From AP-15 sp963775875 (GTDB lineage Bacteria; Pseudomonadota; Alphaproteobacteria; ATCC43930; CGMCC-115725), in NCBI GenBank assembly GCA_963775875.1, contig CAVZKP010000015.1:124001-188000 (forward strand): a stretch of DNA of 64,000 nt. Direction: 5' to 3'. Numbering within the stretch: position 1 is the stretch's first letter; each line of letters begins with the position of its first letter. The notes under the pieces are model-generated. The model was given only the letters and a program-made list of their open reading frames with translations, was not told the origin of the DNA and did not search any database. Position numbers and translations under genes: made by a program. Shown here one piece after another: positions 9,537 through 18,315 of this stretch.

Positions 9537-11586
9537 TTAGCGTCGGGGCGAGACGGCGATGTCGAGCCAGCCGAGCGGGGTTACGGCGGCGCGGTCGCCG
9601 GGGCGCAGCAGCACCGTGGTCATCGCCAATTCGACGATGGCCGGGCCGACGATCGTCTGCGCCGGGGCCAGCGTGTCGAAATCCCAGACCGGGGCCGCGA
9701 CCCATTCGCCGAGCCAGATCCGCCGGTCGCCGCGCGGCGGGGTCGGCGAGGCCTCGGGCAGAGCCGGCTCCTGCGGCAGGGCCGAGAGAATGCCGGCGAC
9801 CGCCACCCGGGCGTTGACCAGCACCGTCTCCTGCTCGGGCGAGGCATAGGTGTAAAGCTCCTCGTGGCGGCGGTGAAACCGCTCGACGATCTGCGGCAGC
9901 GGATCGGGAACCGCCCAATCGACATCGTCGAGCCGCACCGCGATCTCGAACACCTGCTCGCCATAGCGCATGTCGACCGAGCGCGTGGTCCGCGCCGGCC
10001 CGGCGAACGAGGCGCGCAATCGCGATCAGGCCCTCGGCCTCCATCTCGCCGAACAGCCGGTTGACCGCGGCGCCGTCGAGCGCCCGCGTATCGCCGATAT
10101 GGGTGCGCGCCACTTCAAAGCGCAAATCGGTCGTCAGCATGCCCCAGGCCGACAGCACCGCGGCGACCCGCGGCACGATTACCCGCGAGAGGTCGAGCTG
10201 GCGGGCGATCTCGGTCGCGTGCAGCCCCGAGGCGCCGCCAAAGGCGAGCAGGGCGAAATGGCGCGGATCGACGCCGCGGCGCACCGAGACGAGCCGCACC
10301 CCCTCGGCCATATTGGTGTTGACGATGCGGTGGATCCCCTGCGCCGCGGCCAGCCGGCCGGTGCCCAGCGCGGCGGCGATGCGGTCGACCGCCGCCTCGG
10401 CCGCGGCCCGGTCGAGGCTTCGCCGCCCGCCGAGAAAGCTCGCCGGATCGAGATAGCCCAGCACCAGATTGGCGTCGGTGACGGTCGCCTCGGCGCCGCC
10501 ATTGCCATAGCAGGCCGGACCCGGAACCGCCCCGGCGCTGTGCGGTCCGACATGCAGGATGCCGCCCTTGTCGACCCGCGCGATCGAGCCGCCGCCGGCG
10601 CCGATGCTGGCGATGTCGAGGCTGTTGAGCGCGATCGTGTGGCCGGCGACGCGCCGGCCGTTTGCCAGGCTCGGCCGCCCGGCGACGATCAGCGAAATGT
10701 CGGTGCTGGTCCCGCCCATATCGAACGGGATCAAATTGCCTTCCTCGGCGAGCCGCGCCGCGTGGGCGCTGCCGGCGACCCCGCCCGCCGGCCCGGACAG
10801 CACCGCCCCCGCCGCCAGCCGGCCGGCCTCGGCGATCGGCGCCACCCCGCCATGCGACTGGATGATCAAGGTCGGCCCGCGATATCCGGCCTCGGCCAAA
10901 CGGCCTTCGAGCCGCTCCAGGTATCGCGCCACCGCCGGCCCGACATAGGCGTTGACCACGGTCGTCGACACCCGCTCGAATTCCTTGATCTGCGGCAGCA
11001 CCTCGGCGGAGAGCGAGACATAAACCCCGGGCAGCTCGCGTTCGACGGCTTCGCGGGTGGCGCGTTCATGGCTCGGGTCGCGCCATGCGTGCAGATAGCA
11101 CACCGCCACCGCCTCGACCGCTTCGCGCTTGAGCACCGCGATCGCCGCGGCGAGCGAGGCTGGATCGAGCGGCGTTTCGACCCGGCCGTCGCCGCGCATC
11201 CGCTCGCGCACCCCCAGCCGCAGCCGGCGCGGGACCAGCTGCTCCGGCGGCGGCAGGCGCAGATTGTAGCGGTCGTCCTTGAGCCCCTCGCGCATCTCGA
11301 TGACGTCGCGATGGCCCTCGGTGGTCAACAGCCCGACCCGGGCGCCGCTGCGCTCCAATAGCGCGTTGGTCGCGACCGTGGTGCCGTGGACGATGCGATC
11401 GGTCTCGGCCAATAGCGCCGCGCGCGGGCGGCCGAGCCGCTGCGCCAGCAGTTCGAGCCCGTCGAGCACCCCGATCGACGGGTCATCGGGGGTGGACGGG
11501 ATTTTCTCCAGGATCGACCCGCCGAAATCGTCGACCGCGACGAGATCGGTAAAGGTGCCGCCGACATCGATGCCGATGCGGTACAT
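9537..11586 (-). CDS. hyuA: Hydantoinase/oxoprolinase family protein, HyuA-like, apparent frameshift near 10017
   Basis: ATP-dependent hydantoinase or 5-oxoprolinase A-type subunit. The start MYRIGIDVGGTFTDL and later FDMGGTSTDISLI are the actin-like ATP-binding motifs; the IGAGGGSIA and PGPACYG motifs are present. About 520 residues are in the first frame, then the family C-terminus (RYGEQVFEIAVRL ... VGPAIVE) continues in another frame from about 10017. Corrected length is ~682 residues, normal. HyuB, the usual partner, is not adjacent. It starts 3 bp after the rlmH stop, so it is probably the last gene of that operon. Confidence 0.85.
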
Positions 11587-11589
11587 CGC

Positions 11590-12048
11590 TCACTCCCGAT
11601 GATAGGGATGGCCGGCGAGGATCTGCTGGGCGCGGTAGAGCTGTTCGAGCAGCATGCCCCGAACCAACAAATGCGGCCAGGTCATCGGCCCGAGCGAAAC
11701 CGTCGCTTGGGCGCGTTCGCGGACCGCCGCGGCCAACCCGTCGGCGCCGCCGATCGCAAAAGCGAGCTCGCCGCAGCCGCGGTCGCGCCACTGGGCCAGC
11801 TGGACGGCGAGATCGCGGCTCGACCACAGGGCGCCATGCTCGTCGAGCGCGATCAGCGGGACGCCTGACGGCGCCGCCTTGAGGATCAGCTCCGCCTCCC
11901 GTTCCTTGAGCAACGCCGCCGGCAGACGCTGGCGAACCTCGATCTCGACGATGGTCGGGGATGGCACGATCCGGGCGGCATAACGGGTCTGCAGCTCTTT
12001 GAACGGGCCGCCGCGCAGCCTGCCGATAATGAGAAGCCGGTAGCGGAT
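11590..12048 (-). CDS. rlmH: 23S rRNA (pseudouridine1915-N3)-methyltransferase RlmH, no standard start codon
   Basis: SPOUT-class methyltransferase acting on 23S rRNA position 1915. The N-terminal strand (RLLIIGRLRGGPFKELQTRY) and the C-terminal knot (FAIGGADGL, SLGPMTWPHLLVRGMLLEQLYRA, HPYHRE) are complete. The segment before RLLIIG has no ATG, GTG or TTG between the first family residues and an in-frame TAG (the rsfS stop, 12064-12066). ATC at 12048 gives the expected 152 residues. A GTG at 11967 would delete the conserved N-terminus. Either a rare ATC start is used or a base is wrong. Confidence 0.85.
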   Translation of the reverse strand: MRYRLLIIGRLRGGPFKELQTRYAARIVPSPTIVEIEVRQRLPAALLKEREAELILKAAPSGVPLIALDEHGALWSSRDLAVQLAQWRDRGCGELAFAIGGADGLAAAVRERAQATVSLGPMTWPHLLVRGMLLEQLYRAQQILAGHPYHRE

Positions 12049-12063
12049 CGATCGCGTTCCCGG

Positions 12064-12498
12064 CTATTGCCGAACCGCTTCGGCGTCGGGGAGGGCTTCG
12101 CTCCACAGCTTTTCGAGGTTGTAATAGGCGCGGATCTCGGGCCGGAACAAATGCACGATGACATCGCCGGCGTCGATCAGCACCCAGTCGCCCTGCGCTT
12201 TGCCCTCGATCGCGATCTGCGCGCTGGACGACAGCGCCGCTTCCAGGTGCTCGGTCAGCGCCGCCACCTGGCGGGCAGATCGGCCGCTCGCCACCACCAT
12301 ATAATCGGCGATCGTGGTCTTGCCGGCGAGATCGATGGTGACGACGTCCTCGGCCTTGCCGTCATCGAGCGTGGTCAGAACCAGCCTGAGCAGCTCCTGC
12401 GGCGAGGATTGACGGGTGCGTCGCGGGCGGATGCGGGTTGTCAGCGCGGTGATCGTGGCCAATTCGGGTCCTTGCTCCACTAAGGTTGGTGACGGCAT
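12064..12498 (-). CDS. rsfS: Ribosomal silencing factor RsfS
   Basis: Binds ribosomal protein L14 and blocks subunit joining in starvation. The Iojap/RsfS core is clear: DDGKAEDVVTIDLAGKTTIADY, SGRSARQVAALTEHL and DWVLIDAGDVIVHLF. ATG 12498 gives 144 residues, of which ~35 at the N-terminus (Arg/Thr/Pro-rich) precede the usual family start. The same frame upstream of 12498 encodes what looks like the C-terminus of NadD with no stop between, so the start, and even gene separation, is uncertain. Confidence 0.88.
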   Translation of the reverse strand: MPSPTLVEQGPELATITALTTRIRPRRTRQSSPQELLRLVLTTLDDGKAEDVVTIDLAGKTTIADYMVVASGRSARQVAALTEHLEAALSSSAQIAIEGKAQGDWVLIDAGDVIVHLFRPEIRAYYNLEKLWSEALPDAEAVRQ

Positions 12499-13105
12499 TT
12501 GCTGGCGCTCGGCCCGGATCCGGGTCGCCGAACTCGGGTCGAGCCGGGTATGGAAAATACGCCCAGGCCGGCGGTTTTGTCTCGGCCAGCCGGCGCGCGG
12601 CGCCGGCCATCAGGCGGTGCCGGGCAAACCGCCTTGCCGCTCGGCCGGCGAGCGCCTTCAGCGAGTAGGACGGGCGGTCGAACACGGCGATCGGGACCGT
12701 GCGAAAAATCTCGGTCCAGCGCTCCCAGTGCGGGATCTGCGCCAGATTGTCGCCGCCCATCAGCCACACAAAGCGCAGCCTCGGAAAACGCCGCCGCAAG
12801 ATCCGCAACGTGTCGACGGTATAGTGCGAGCCGCCGAGCCGATTTTCGAGATCGGCAACCCGGACGCGGTTGTGCCCGGCGGCGATCTGCCGCGCCCGCT
12901 CGATCCGATCGGCGAACGGCGCCATCCCGGCAACCGGCTTCAGCGGGTTCTGCGGCGAGACCAGCCACCACACCTCGTCGAGGTCGAGACATTTGAGCGC
13001 GGTCAGGCTCAGATGCAGATGCCCGCGATGGGCCGGGTTGAACGAGCCGCCCAGCAGCCCGATGCGGCGACCTCCCGCCGGCGGAGTGCGGGTGAGGGGG
13101 CTCAG
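12499..13105 (-). CDS. nadD: Nicotinate-nucleotide adenylyltransferase, apparent frameshift near 12555
   Basis: Makes nicotinate adenine dinucleotide in NAD synthesis. Seen: GLLGGSFNPAHRGHLHLS (nucleotidyl-transferase HxGH), WWLVSPQNPLK, MGGDNLAQIPHW. After PPAWAYF the frame runs off, while the conserved C-terminal SSATRIRAERQ motif is in the rsfS frame. Removing one A from the AAAA run at ~12553-12556 joins them. No ATG, GTG or TTG precedes the first motif after the proA stop. CTG at 13105 would overlap that stop as CTGA. The 3' limit given is where rsfS is annotated to begin. Confidence 0.8.
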
Positions 13106-14399
13106 GGGCGCACCTGACCGCTGCCGCGCACCAAATATTTGTAGGTGGTCAGCTGCTCGGCCCCGACCGGGCCGCGCGGCGGCAGCCGCTGGGTCGAGAT
13201 GCCGATCTCGGCGCCCATGCCGAACTCGCCGCCATCGGCGAACTGGGTCGAGGCGTTGACCAGCACGATGGCGCTGTCGACCTCGCGCAAAAAGCGCTCC
13301 GCGGCGGCGGCGTCCTCGGTCACGATCGCGTCGGTGTGGTGCGAGCCCCAGCGGTTGACATGGGCGATCGCCCCGCCGACGCCGTCGACCATCGCCACCG
13401 CCAGGATCGCGTCGAGATATTCGGTGCGCCAATCCTCCTCGCCGGCCGGAAAGACCGTGGGATCGATCGCCCGAATCGCCTCATCGCCGCGCAATTCGCA
13501 GCCGGCCGCCCGCAGCTCGGCGAGGATCGCCGGCAATTGCGCCGCCGCCTTGCGGTCGACCAGCAGGGTCTCGGTGGCGCCGCAGATCGACACCCGCCGC
13601 ATCTTGGCGTTCAGCACGATCGCCCGCGCCTTGGCGGGGTCGGCGGCGCCATCGACATAGGTGTGGCAGAGCCCTTCGAGATGGGCGATCACCGGGATCC
13701 GGCTTTCGCGCTGCACCCGCTCGATCAGCGAGCGGCCGCCGCGCGGCACGATCACATCGATATGATCGCTCATGCCGAGCATCAGCCCGACCGCCGCCCG
13801 GTCGCGGGTCGGCACCAGTTGGATCGCGGCTTCGGGCAGCCCCGCCGCCCGCACGCCTTCGATCAGGGCGGCGACCAGCGCCCGCGAGGAATAAAAGCTT
13901 TCCGACCCGCCGCGCAGGATCGCGGCGTTGCCCGATTTGAGCGCCAGCCCGCCGGCATCGGCGGTCACGTTCGGCCGGCTCTCATAGATGATGCCGATCA
14001 CGCCCAGCGGCACCGCGACCGCTCGATGGCGAGCCCGTTCGGCCGGGTCCATCGCGCCAGGCTGCGGCCGACCGGGTCGGGCAGTTCGGCGATCGCCTCG
14101 AGGCTGATGGCGATCGCCGCCAGCCGCTTCGGGTCGAGCGCGAGCCGCTCGCGCAATGCCGGGGCGAGACCATCGCCTGCGGCCTCGGCCAGGTCGCGCG
14201 CGTTGGCGGCGAGAATCTCGGCTTCGCCGGCGCGCACGCTTTGCGCCGCGGCCAGCAGCGCCGCACTCTTGGCTGCGGCCGGGGCCAGGGCGAGGGCGGC
14301 CGCGGCGGCGCGGGCGCGCTGCCCGATCGCGGCCATTTCGCTCGCCAGGGCGGGGTCGGGGGCCGCGCTGCGGCGCTGTTCCAGGGTTTGCGTCATCAT
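13102..14399 (-). CDS. proA: Glutamate-5-semialdehyde dehydrogenase, apparent frameshift near 14019
   Basis: Reduces glutamyl phosphate to glutamate semialdehyde in proline synthesis. ATG 14399 overlaps the proB stop (ATGA). The N-terminal ~127 residues (through NGLAIER) are in one frame, and VAVPLGVIGIIYESRPNVTADA continues in the next, so one base is missing near 14019. Downstream motifs are intact: GGSESFYSS, HLEGLCHTYVD (catalytic Cys), EDWRTEYLDAILAV, STQFADGGEFGMGAEIGIST. Corrected length is about 432 residues. Confidence 0.9.
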
Positions 14400-15562
14400 T
14401 GGCGTTCGCTCACCACCAGATCGTCGCGATGAATGATCTCGTCGCGCCCACGGTAGCCGAGGATGCCGGCGATTTCACCACTCTTGTGCCCGGCGATGCG
14501 GCCAATATCGGCGCTCGAATAAGCCGAAAGCCCCCGTCCGGCCTCGACGCCGGCGCGGGTGCGCACGATGACCGCGTCGCCGCGCTCGAATACGCCCTCG
14601 ACCGCGACGACGCCGGCCGGCAACAGGCTGCCGCCCTGCCGCAACGCCCGAGCGGCGCCGTCGTCGACGACGATCAGACCCGACGGGTCGACGGTCCCGG
14701 CGATCCACGATTTGCGCGCCGAACTCGGTTCGCCCCGCGGCAGGAACAATGTCGCCCGGCCGCCGGCCTCGATCGCGGCCAGCGGTCCCGGCACGCCCCC
14801 GCCTTCCGGCACGCCGCGCGCGATCAGCATGCGGCAGCCGGCGCTCATCGCGATCCGTGCGGCGGCGAGCTTGGTCACCATCCCGCCCGAGCTGTAGCCG
14901 GGTCCGGCCTCGCCGGCCATCGCCTCGATCTCCGGCCCGATCTCGCGCAATGTCGCGACGTGCCGGGCGTCGGGGTCCTTGCGCGGGTCGGCGGTGTAGA
15001 GCCCATCGATGTCCGACAGCAGCACCAGCATGTCGGCGCTGACCATCTGCGCGACCCGGGCGGCGAGCCGGTCGTTGTCGCCAAAACGGATCTCGGCGGT
15101 GGCGATCGTGTCGTTTTCATTGACCACCGCGACCGCCCCCAGTCGCAGCAGCTGGGCGAAAGTGGCGCGCGCATTCAAATGCCGCCGCCGCTCTTCGGTG
15201 TCTTCCAGGGTCAGCAGGATCTGGGCGACGGTGATGCCGTGGCGGGCCAGCGCTTCCTGATAGGCATGGGCGAGGCGGATCTGCCCGGTCGCCGCGGCCG
15301 CCTGCTTCTCGTCGAGCCGGAGCCGGTTTCCGGCGAGACCGAGATGCCGCCGCCCGATCGCGATCGCACCCGAGGAGACGAGGATCATCTCCTGGCCGGC
15401 GGCATGGCGGCGCGCCACGTCATCGGCCAGGGTGTCGAGCCATCCGCGCCGGATCTCGCCATTATCGGCGACCAGCAAGGCCGAGCCGATCTTGACCACC
15501 AGCCGCCGCGCCGCCGCCAGCGCCTCAGCCGCGCTGACCCCATCGCTCGATGTTCTCCCCAC
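14396..15562 (-). CDS. proB: Glutamate 5-kinase with PUA domain
   Basis: First enzyme of proline synthesis. The amino-acid kinase domain (VVKIGSALLV, ILVSSGAIAIG, NENDTI, FGDNDRLAARVA, LLSDIDGLY, GGMVTKLAAARIA) is followed by a C-terminal PUA domain from residue ~280. The total is 388 residues. The only in-frame start at the 5' end, GTG 15562, falls inside the left arm of the repeat at 15558-15712, so the natural start or promoter may have been altered by that element. It is coupled to proA by an ATGA overlap. Confidence 0.92.
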   Translation of the reverse strand: MGRTSSDGVSAAEALAAARRLVVKIGSALLVADNGEIRRGWLDTLADDVARRHAAGQEMILVSSGAIAIGRRHLGLAGNRLRLDEKQAAAATGQIRLAHAYQEALARHGITVAQILLTLEDTEERRRHLNARATFAQLLRLGAVAVVNENDTIATAEIRFGDNDRLAARVAQMVSADMLVLLSDIDGLYTADPRKDPDARHVATLREIGPEIEAMAGEAGPGYSSGGMVTKLAAARIAMSAGCRMLIARGVPEGGGVPGPLAAIEAGGRATLFLPRGEPSSARKSWIAGTVDPSGLIVVDDGAARALRQGGSLLPAGVVAVEGVFERGDAVIVRTRAGVEAGRGLSAYSSADIGRIAGHKSGEIAGILGYRGRDEIIHRDDLVVSERQ

Positions 15563-15712
15563 CTCACCCTCCCCGTGCCCGCGGGTCGAGCCCGCGGGCT
15601 TGCGGTTGACGCCGCGCCGGGGCCCCTCCCTCTCTCCCCCTTAGGGGCGGAGAGGGCCATTTTAGCTCCCTCTCCGCCCGCTTGCGGGGGGAGAGGGTTG
15701 GGGTGAGGTGGG
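15558..15712. repeat. 155-bp composite palindromic element with 12-bp terminal inverted repeats
   Basis: CCCACCTCACCC at 15558-15569 is the exact reverse complement of GGGTGAGGTGGG at 15701-15712. Inside are further hairpin arms: GCCCGCGGG...CCCGCGGGC near 15577-15599, and CCCTCTC/GAGAGGG pairs at ~15628-15656 and 15668-15697. This looks like a REP/BIME-type or MITE-like interspersed element. It abuts the proB start on one side and cuts a resolvase reading frame on the other. Confidence 0.7.
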
Positions 15713-15875
15713 CAATCAGCACGTCGCCGGCGGCCCAGGCGTTGAGGACGCGGGCCAGGCCGAGCCGCTTGCGCGCGGCGCCGGCGATCCTGTCCTCGAA
15801 GATTTTTGTGCAGCCAGCGGCCTTCAGCGCGGCCTGCCGAAGGTCGAGATTCTGGTCGTCGGTCGAGACGCGGGC
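15711..15875 (-). pseudogene. Remnant of a serine recombinase (resolvase/invertase N-terminal domain)
   Basis: The frame reads ARVSTDDQNLDLRQAALKAA, then a GCTKIFEDRIAGA segment and NAWAAGDVLI. This is the start of a Tn3/Hin-type resolvase catalytic domain (the RVST motif carries the nucleophile Ser). The reading runs directly into the right arm of the 155-bp repeat, and everything after GDVL is missing. The N-terminal start is also not recognisable. It is a decayed mobile-element gene. Confidence 0.75.
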
Positions 15876-16094
15876 ACTAGCCGAAACGCATCGGCTCTTT
15901 TTGCGCCTGACTGTCGCGACTTGCAAGCCCTTGATTTAGCTTACCCGCGCTTCGGTCGCAAAAATCCTCCTCTTTGCAACCCTGCTTTCGAGGAACGAGC
16001 GATGTGTCCAGCTTCTCTTTTTTTTCCCGACCTCTGAAAAATCTTTGACCCGTGAGGAAGCACCTCCGGCCTCGCCTCACCATCTGAGGCACAC

Positions 16095-16899
16095 TTGCTC
16101 AAACAAAAGGAGCGAGGAACGTCTCCAGCGGTGCTTCGCATAGACGCGGTCGGTTACGAGTTTATCCATTACTCACCCTACGGCGCGACTTTCGGGGACG
16201 GGGCGAGGACTTTGACGCGTTCGTCACATCGTTCTGTACTGACGCAGATGATAAGCCCTACGACAGAGAGAACGGGCTTCTCAGCCAATGGCGGGGATAT
16301 GGCGCCAACGGTGGGTATTGTCTCGTCTTCGATACTGCCGCGACCTGCAATATCCTTGTACGGGAATGGGCCGTTCGGGACTACTGGGGCCATCTCCACA
16401 TGAACACGGTGCAACATGCGGCAGACGAGGTGTCCGTAGACGAGCGATTCCCGAAGCTGATGAGCGCTTGCGACCAGTATCTTTCGCAGATTCTATCGGT
16501 CCTCAATCCTCCAGCAGAGCCGTCGCCGCAACATGACCCCGTCCCGTTCGTTTCGAGCGCGACCCTCTTCAAACATCGAGGGTTCCGAGAAGAGAGGGAG
16601 GCCCGGATCGTCGCGATTCGCAGTTCGCAGTTCGTACGCGAGGCGGCGGCGCGTTTGCGCGATTATTTCACACCATTGCCTGACCGTACGCGCGAAAAAA
16701 ACGGCCGCCGATACATCCCTTTGTTCGAAGGGCTTAACGTGAAGCTTCCCGTTAACCGCGTGATTGTCGGTCCATCGCGGAATCAAGCCAGTAAATGTGC
16801 GCTCGCGCGTGAGTTGCTCGGCTCAACCCCTCCCGTGACTGCTGCTCCGACACGCCCTTTATTGGACGACCAGAACGTACATCTTGTGCCCATGAGTAA
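16095..16899 (+). pseudogene. DUF2971-like protein gene, broken or mis-sequenced
   Basis: From 16205 the frame encodes EDFDAFVTSFCTDADD, then GLLSQWRGYGANGGYCLVFD, later FKHRGFREEREARIVAI and VNRVIVGPSRNQ. These are the hallmarks of DUF2971, a family often found in accessory or defence-like settings. Upstream of 16205 the frame is uncertain; an ATG at 16095 is in another frame. After ARELL a shift of frame near 16826 would give SDTPFIGR and a stop at 16897-16899, as the family ends. As it stands the frame reads through into the Sel1 gene. Function unknown. Confidence 0.6.
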
Positions 16900-16966
16900 T
16901 CTCGCAACCGCAGGCGCGCCAGCAGATCGAGGATCGTCGTGGCGTTGGATTGGCCGGCAAAAGGAC

Positions 16967-18097
16967 ATGAAAAGCGGATCGCTCGTCGTCATCGGTTTCG
17001 CGGCAACTCTGCTTCAAGCAACAGTCGTCACGGCAGCGGGTTCGGAGCCCGGACGGTCAGCGATAACCGTGCAGGCGCACGACGCCCCGGGGAGCGCGCC
17101 GCTGCCGCCCAAGAATGCCCAAGCCTTCTCGTTAGAGCGGGATTTAAAGGTTGCCGCAGATCGAGGCGAGCCTGACGCGCAATGGAAACTCGGGAGGCTT
17201 TATGCATATGGCGTGGGAGTCGCTCGGAGCGATGCGAAAGCGCTCAAGTGGTTTCGACGAGCGGCTGATCAGGGTTACGGCAACGCTCAGGTTAGCCTCG
17301 GGATCATGTACGACACAGGCAAGGGCGTCGAGCGAGACCAGACGGAGGCGCTGCATTGGTATCAAAAGGCTGCAGACCAGGGCAACGTCGATGGTCAATA
17401 CAATCTCGGCCTGATGTATCTTGAGGGTGCGGGTACCAGCCAAGACTATTCGCGAGCGATGTTGTGGTTCAGCATGCCGGCACAACAGGGGGACCCCGAC
17501 GCGCAGGATGCACTCGGAGATATGTTCTTATTCGGCGAAGGCGTCGCCGAGGATGACGCCGAGGCTGTAAAATGGTACCGCAAGGCGGCGGCCCAAGGTC
17601 TGGCAAGTGCGCAGGCGTCACTGGGCTTCATATATGAATTCAGCGAGAGCCTGCCGCACAATCTCGGGGAAGGCGCCCGCTGGTACCGGCTGGCTGCCAA
17701 TCAAGGTAACGCAGAAGGTCAATATCGGCTCGGAGTATTGTTTCGGAATGGTCGCGGTGTTCCGCAAGACAATGTTCAAGCCTATCGGTGGTTCAGCCGC
17801 GCTGCGGCGAATTCTGATACCGCCTATCATGAGGATGCGACCAAAGAGTTGTTCGCGGTCGCTAGGGAGCTGCCGTCCGGCACTGTACTTGATCCACCTC
17901 TTCCCCCAGAGCCTGTCAAGCTGATACTTGAACGGTCGTGGAATTGGTTCAGCAAGGTACTCGGATACGGCCTTGCTGCATGGATGACGGTGGCGATGCT
18001 CATTGGTGTTGGCATGGCCCTGCGCGAGAGAATGCAATCTCATCGGGCTCGACGGAAGGCCGCCGCACAGGCGCAGAGCATCGCGCACCGAGAGTGA
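16967..18097 (+). CDS. Sel1-repeat protein with signal peptide and C-terminal membrane segment
   Basis: A 376-residue product from ATG 16967. The signal-like N-terminus is MKSGSLVVIGFAATLLQATV. About six Sel1/TPR-like repeats of 36 residues follow (units such as DAQWKLGRLYAYGVGVARSD and NAQVSLGIMYDTGKGVERDQ). After a Pro-rich linker comes a membrane helix (GYGLAAWMTVAMLIGVGMAL) and a basic tail. Sel1 proteins act as scaffolds, commonly in the envelope. The frame is open upstream to the DUF2971-like segment, but a signal peptide here argues for a separate gene. Lower GC than the flanking housekeeping genes. Confidence 0.75.
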   Translation: MKSGSLVVIGFAATLLQATVVTAAGSEPGRSAITVQAHDAPGSAPLPPKNAQAFSLERDLKVAADRGEPDAQWKLGRLYAYGVGVARSDAKALKWFRRAADQGYGNAQVSLGIMYDTGKGVERDQTEALHWYQKAADQGNVDGQYNLGLMYLEGAGTSQDYSRAMLWFSMPAQQGDPDAQDALGDMFLFGEGVAEDDAEAVKWYRKAAAQGLASAQASLGFIYEFSESLPHNLGEGARWYRLAANQGNAEGQYRLGVLFRNGRGVPQDNVQAYRWFSRAAANSDTAYHEDATKELFAVARELPSGTVLDPPLPPEPVKLILERSWNWFSKVLGYGLAAWMTVAMLIGVGMALRERMQSHRARRKAAAQAQSIAHRE

Positions 18098-18315
18098 TAT
18101 CGGCAGGATGCAGGTGATTCAAATTCGCGGCGATTACAGTGAAACGACCTAATGGCCGAGGAATGGGCTTCCTAAATATGGTAGGTCGGCTGCGCACAGG
18201 GAATCTCTGCTTTGTCGCACAAGGCCCATTACAATGAATTTTTCTGAAGTATTGAAGAAGTCGAAACCTTAACCTTTCAGTCTTTGCCGCCCAGCCCCTC
18301 CGGAACTCCCGCCGG

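Noticed and set aside
16400..18097. A genuine DUF2971-Sel1 fusion protein
   Set aside because: A signal peptide lies in the middle, and a one-base shift near 16826 restores both the DUF2971 C-terminus (SDTPFIGR) and a stop at 16899.
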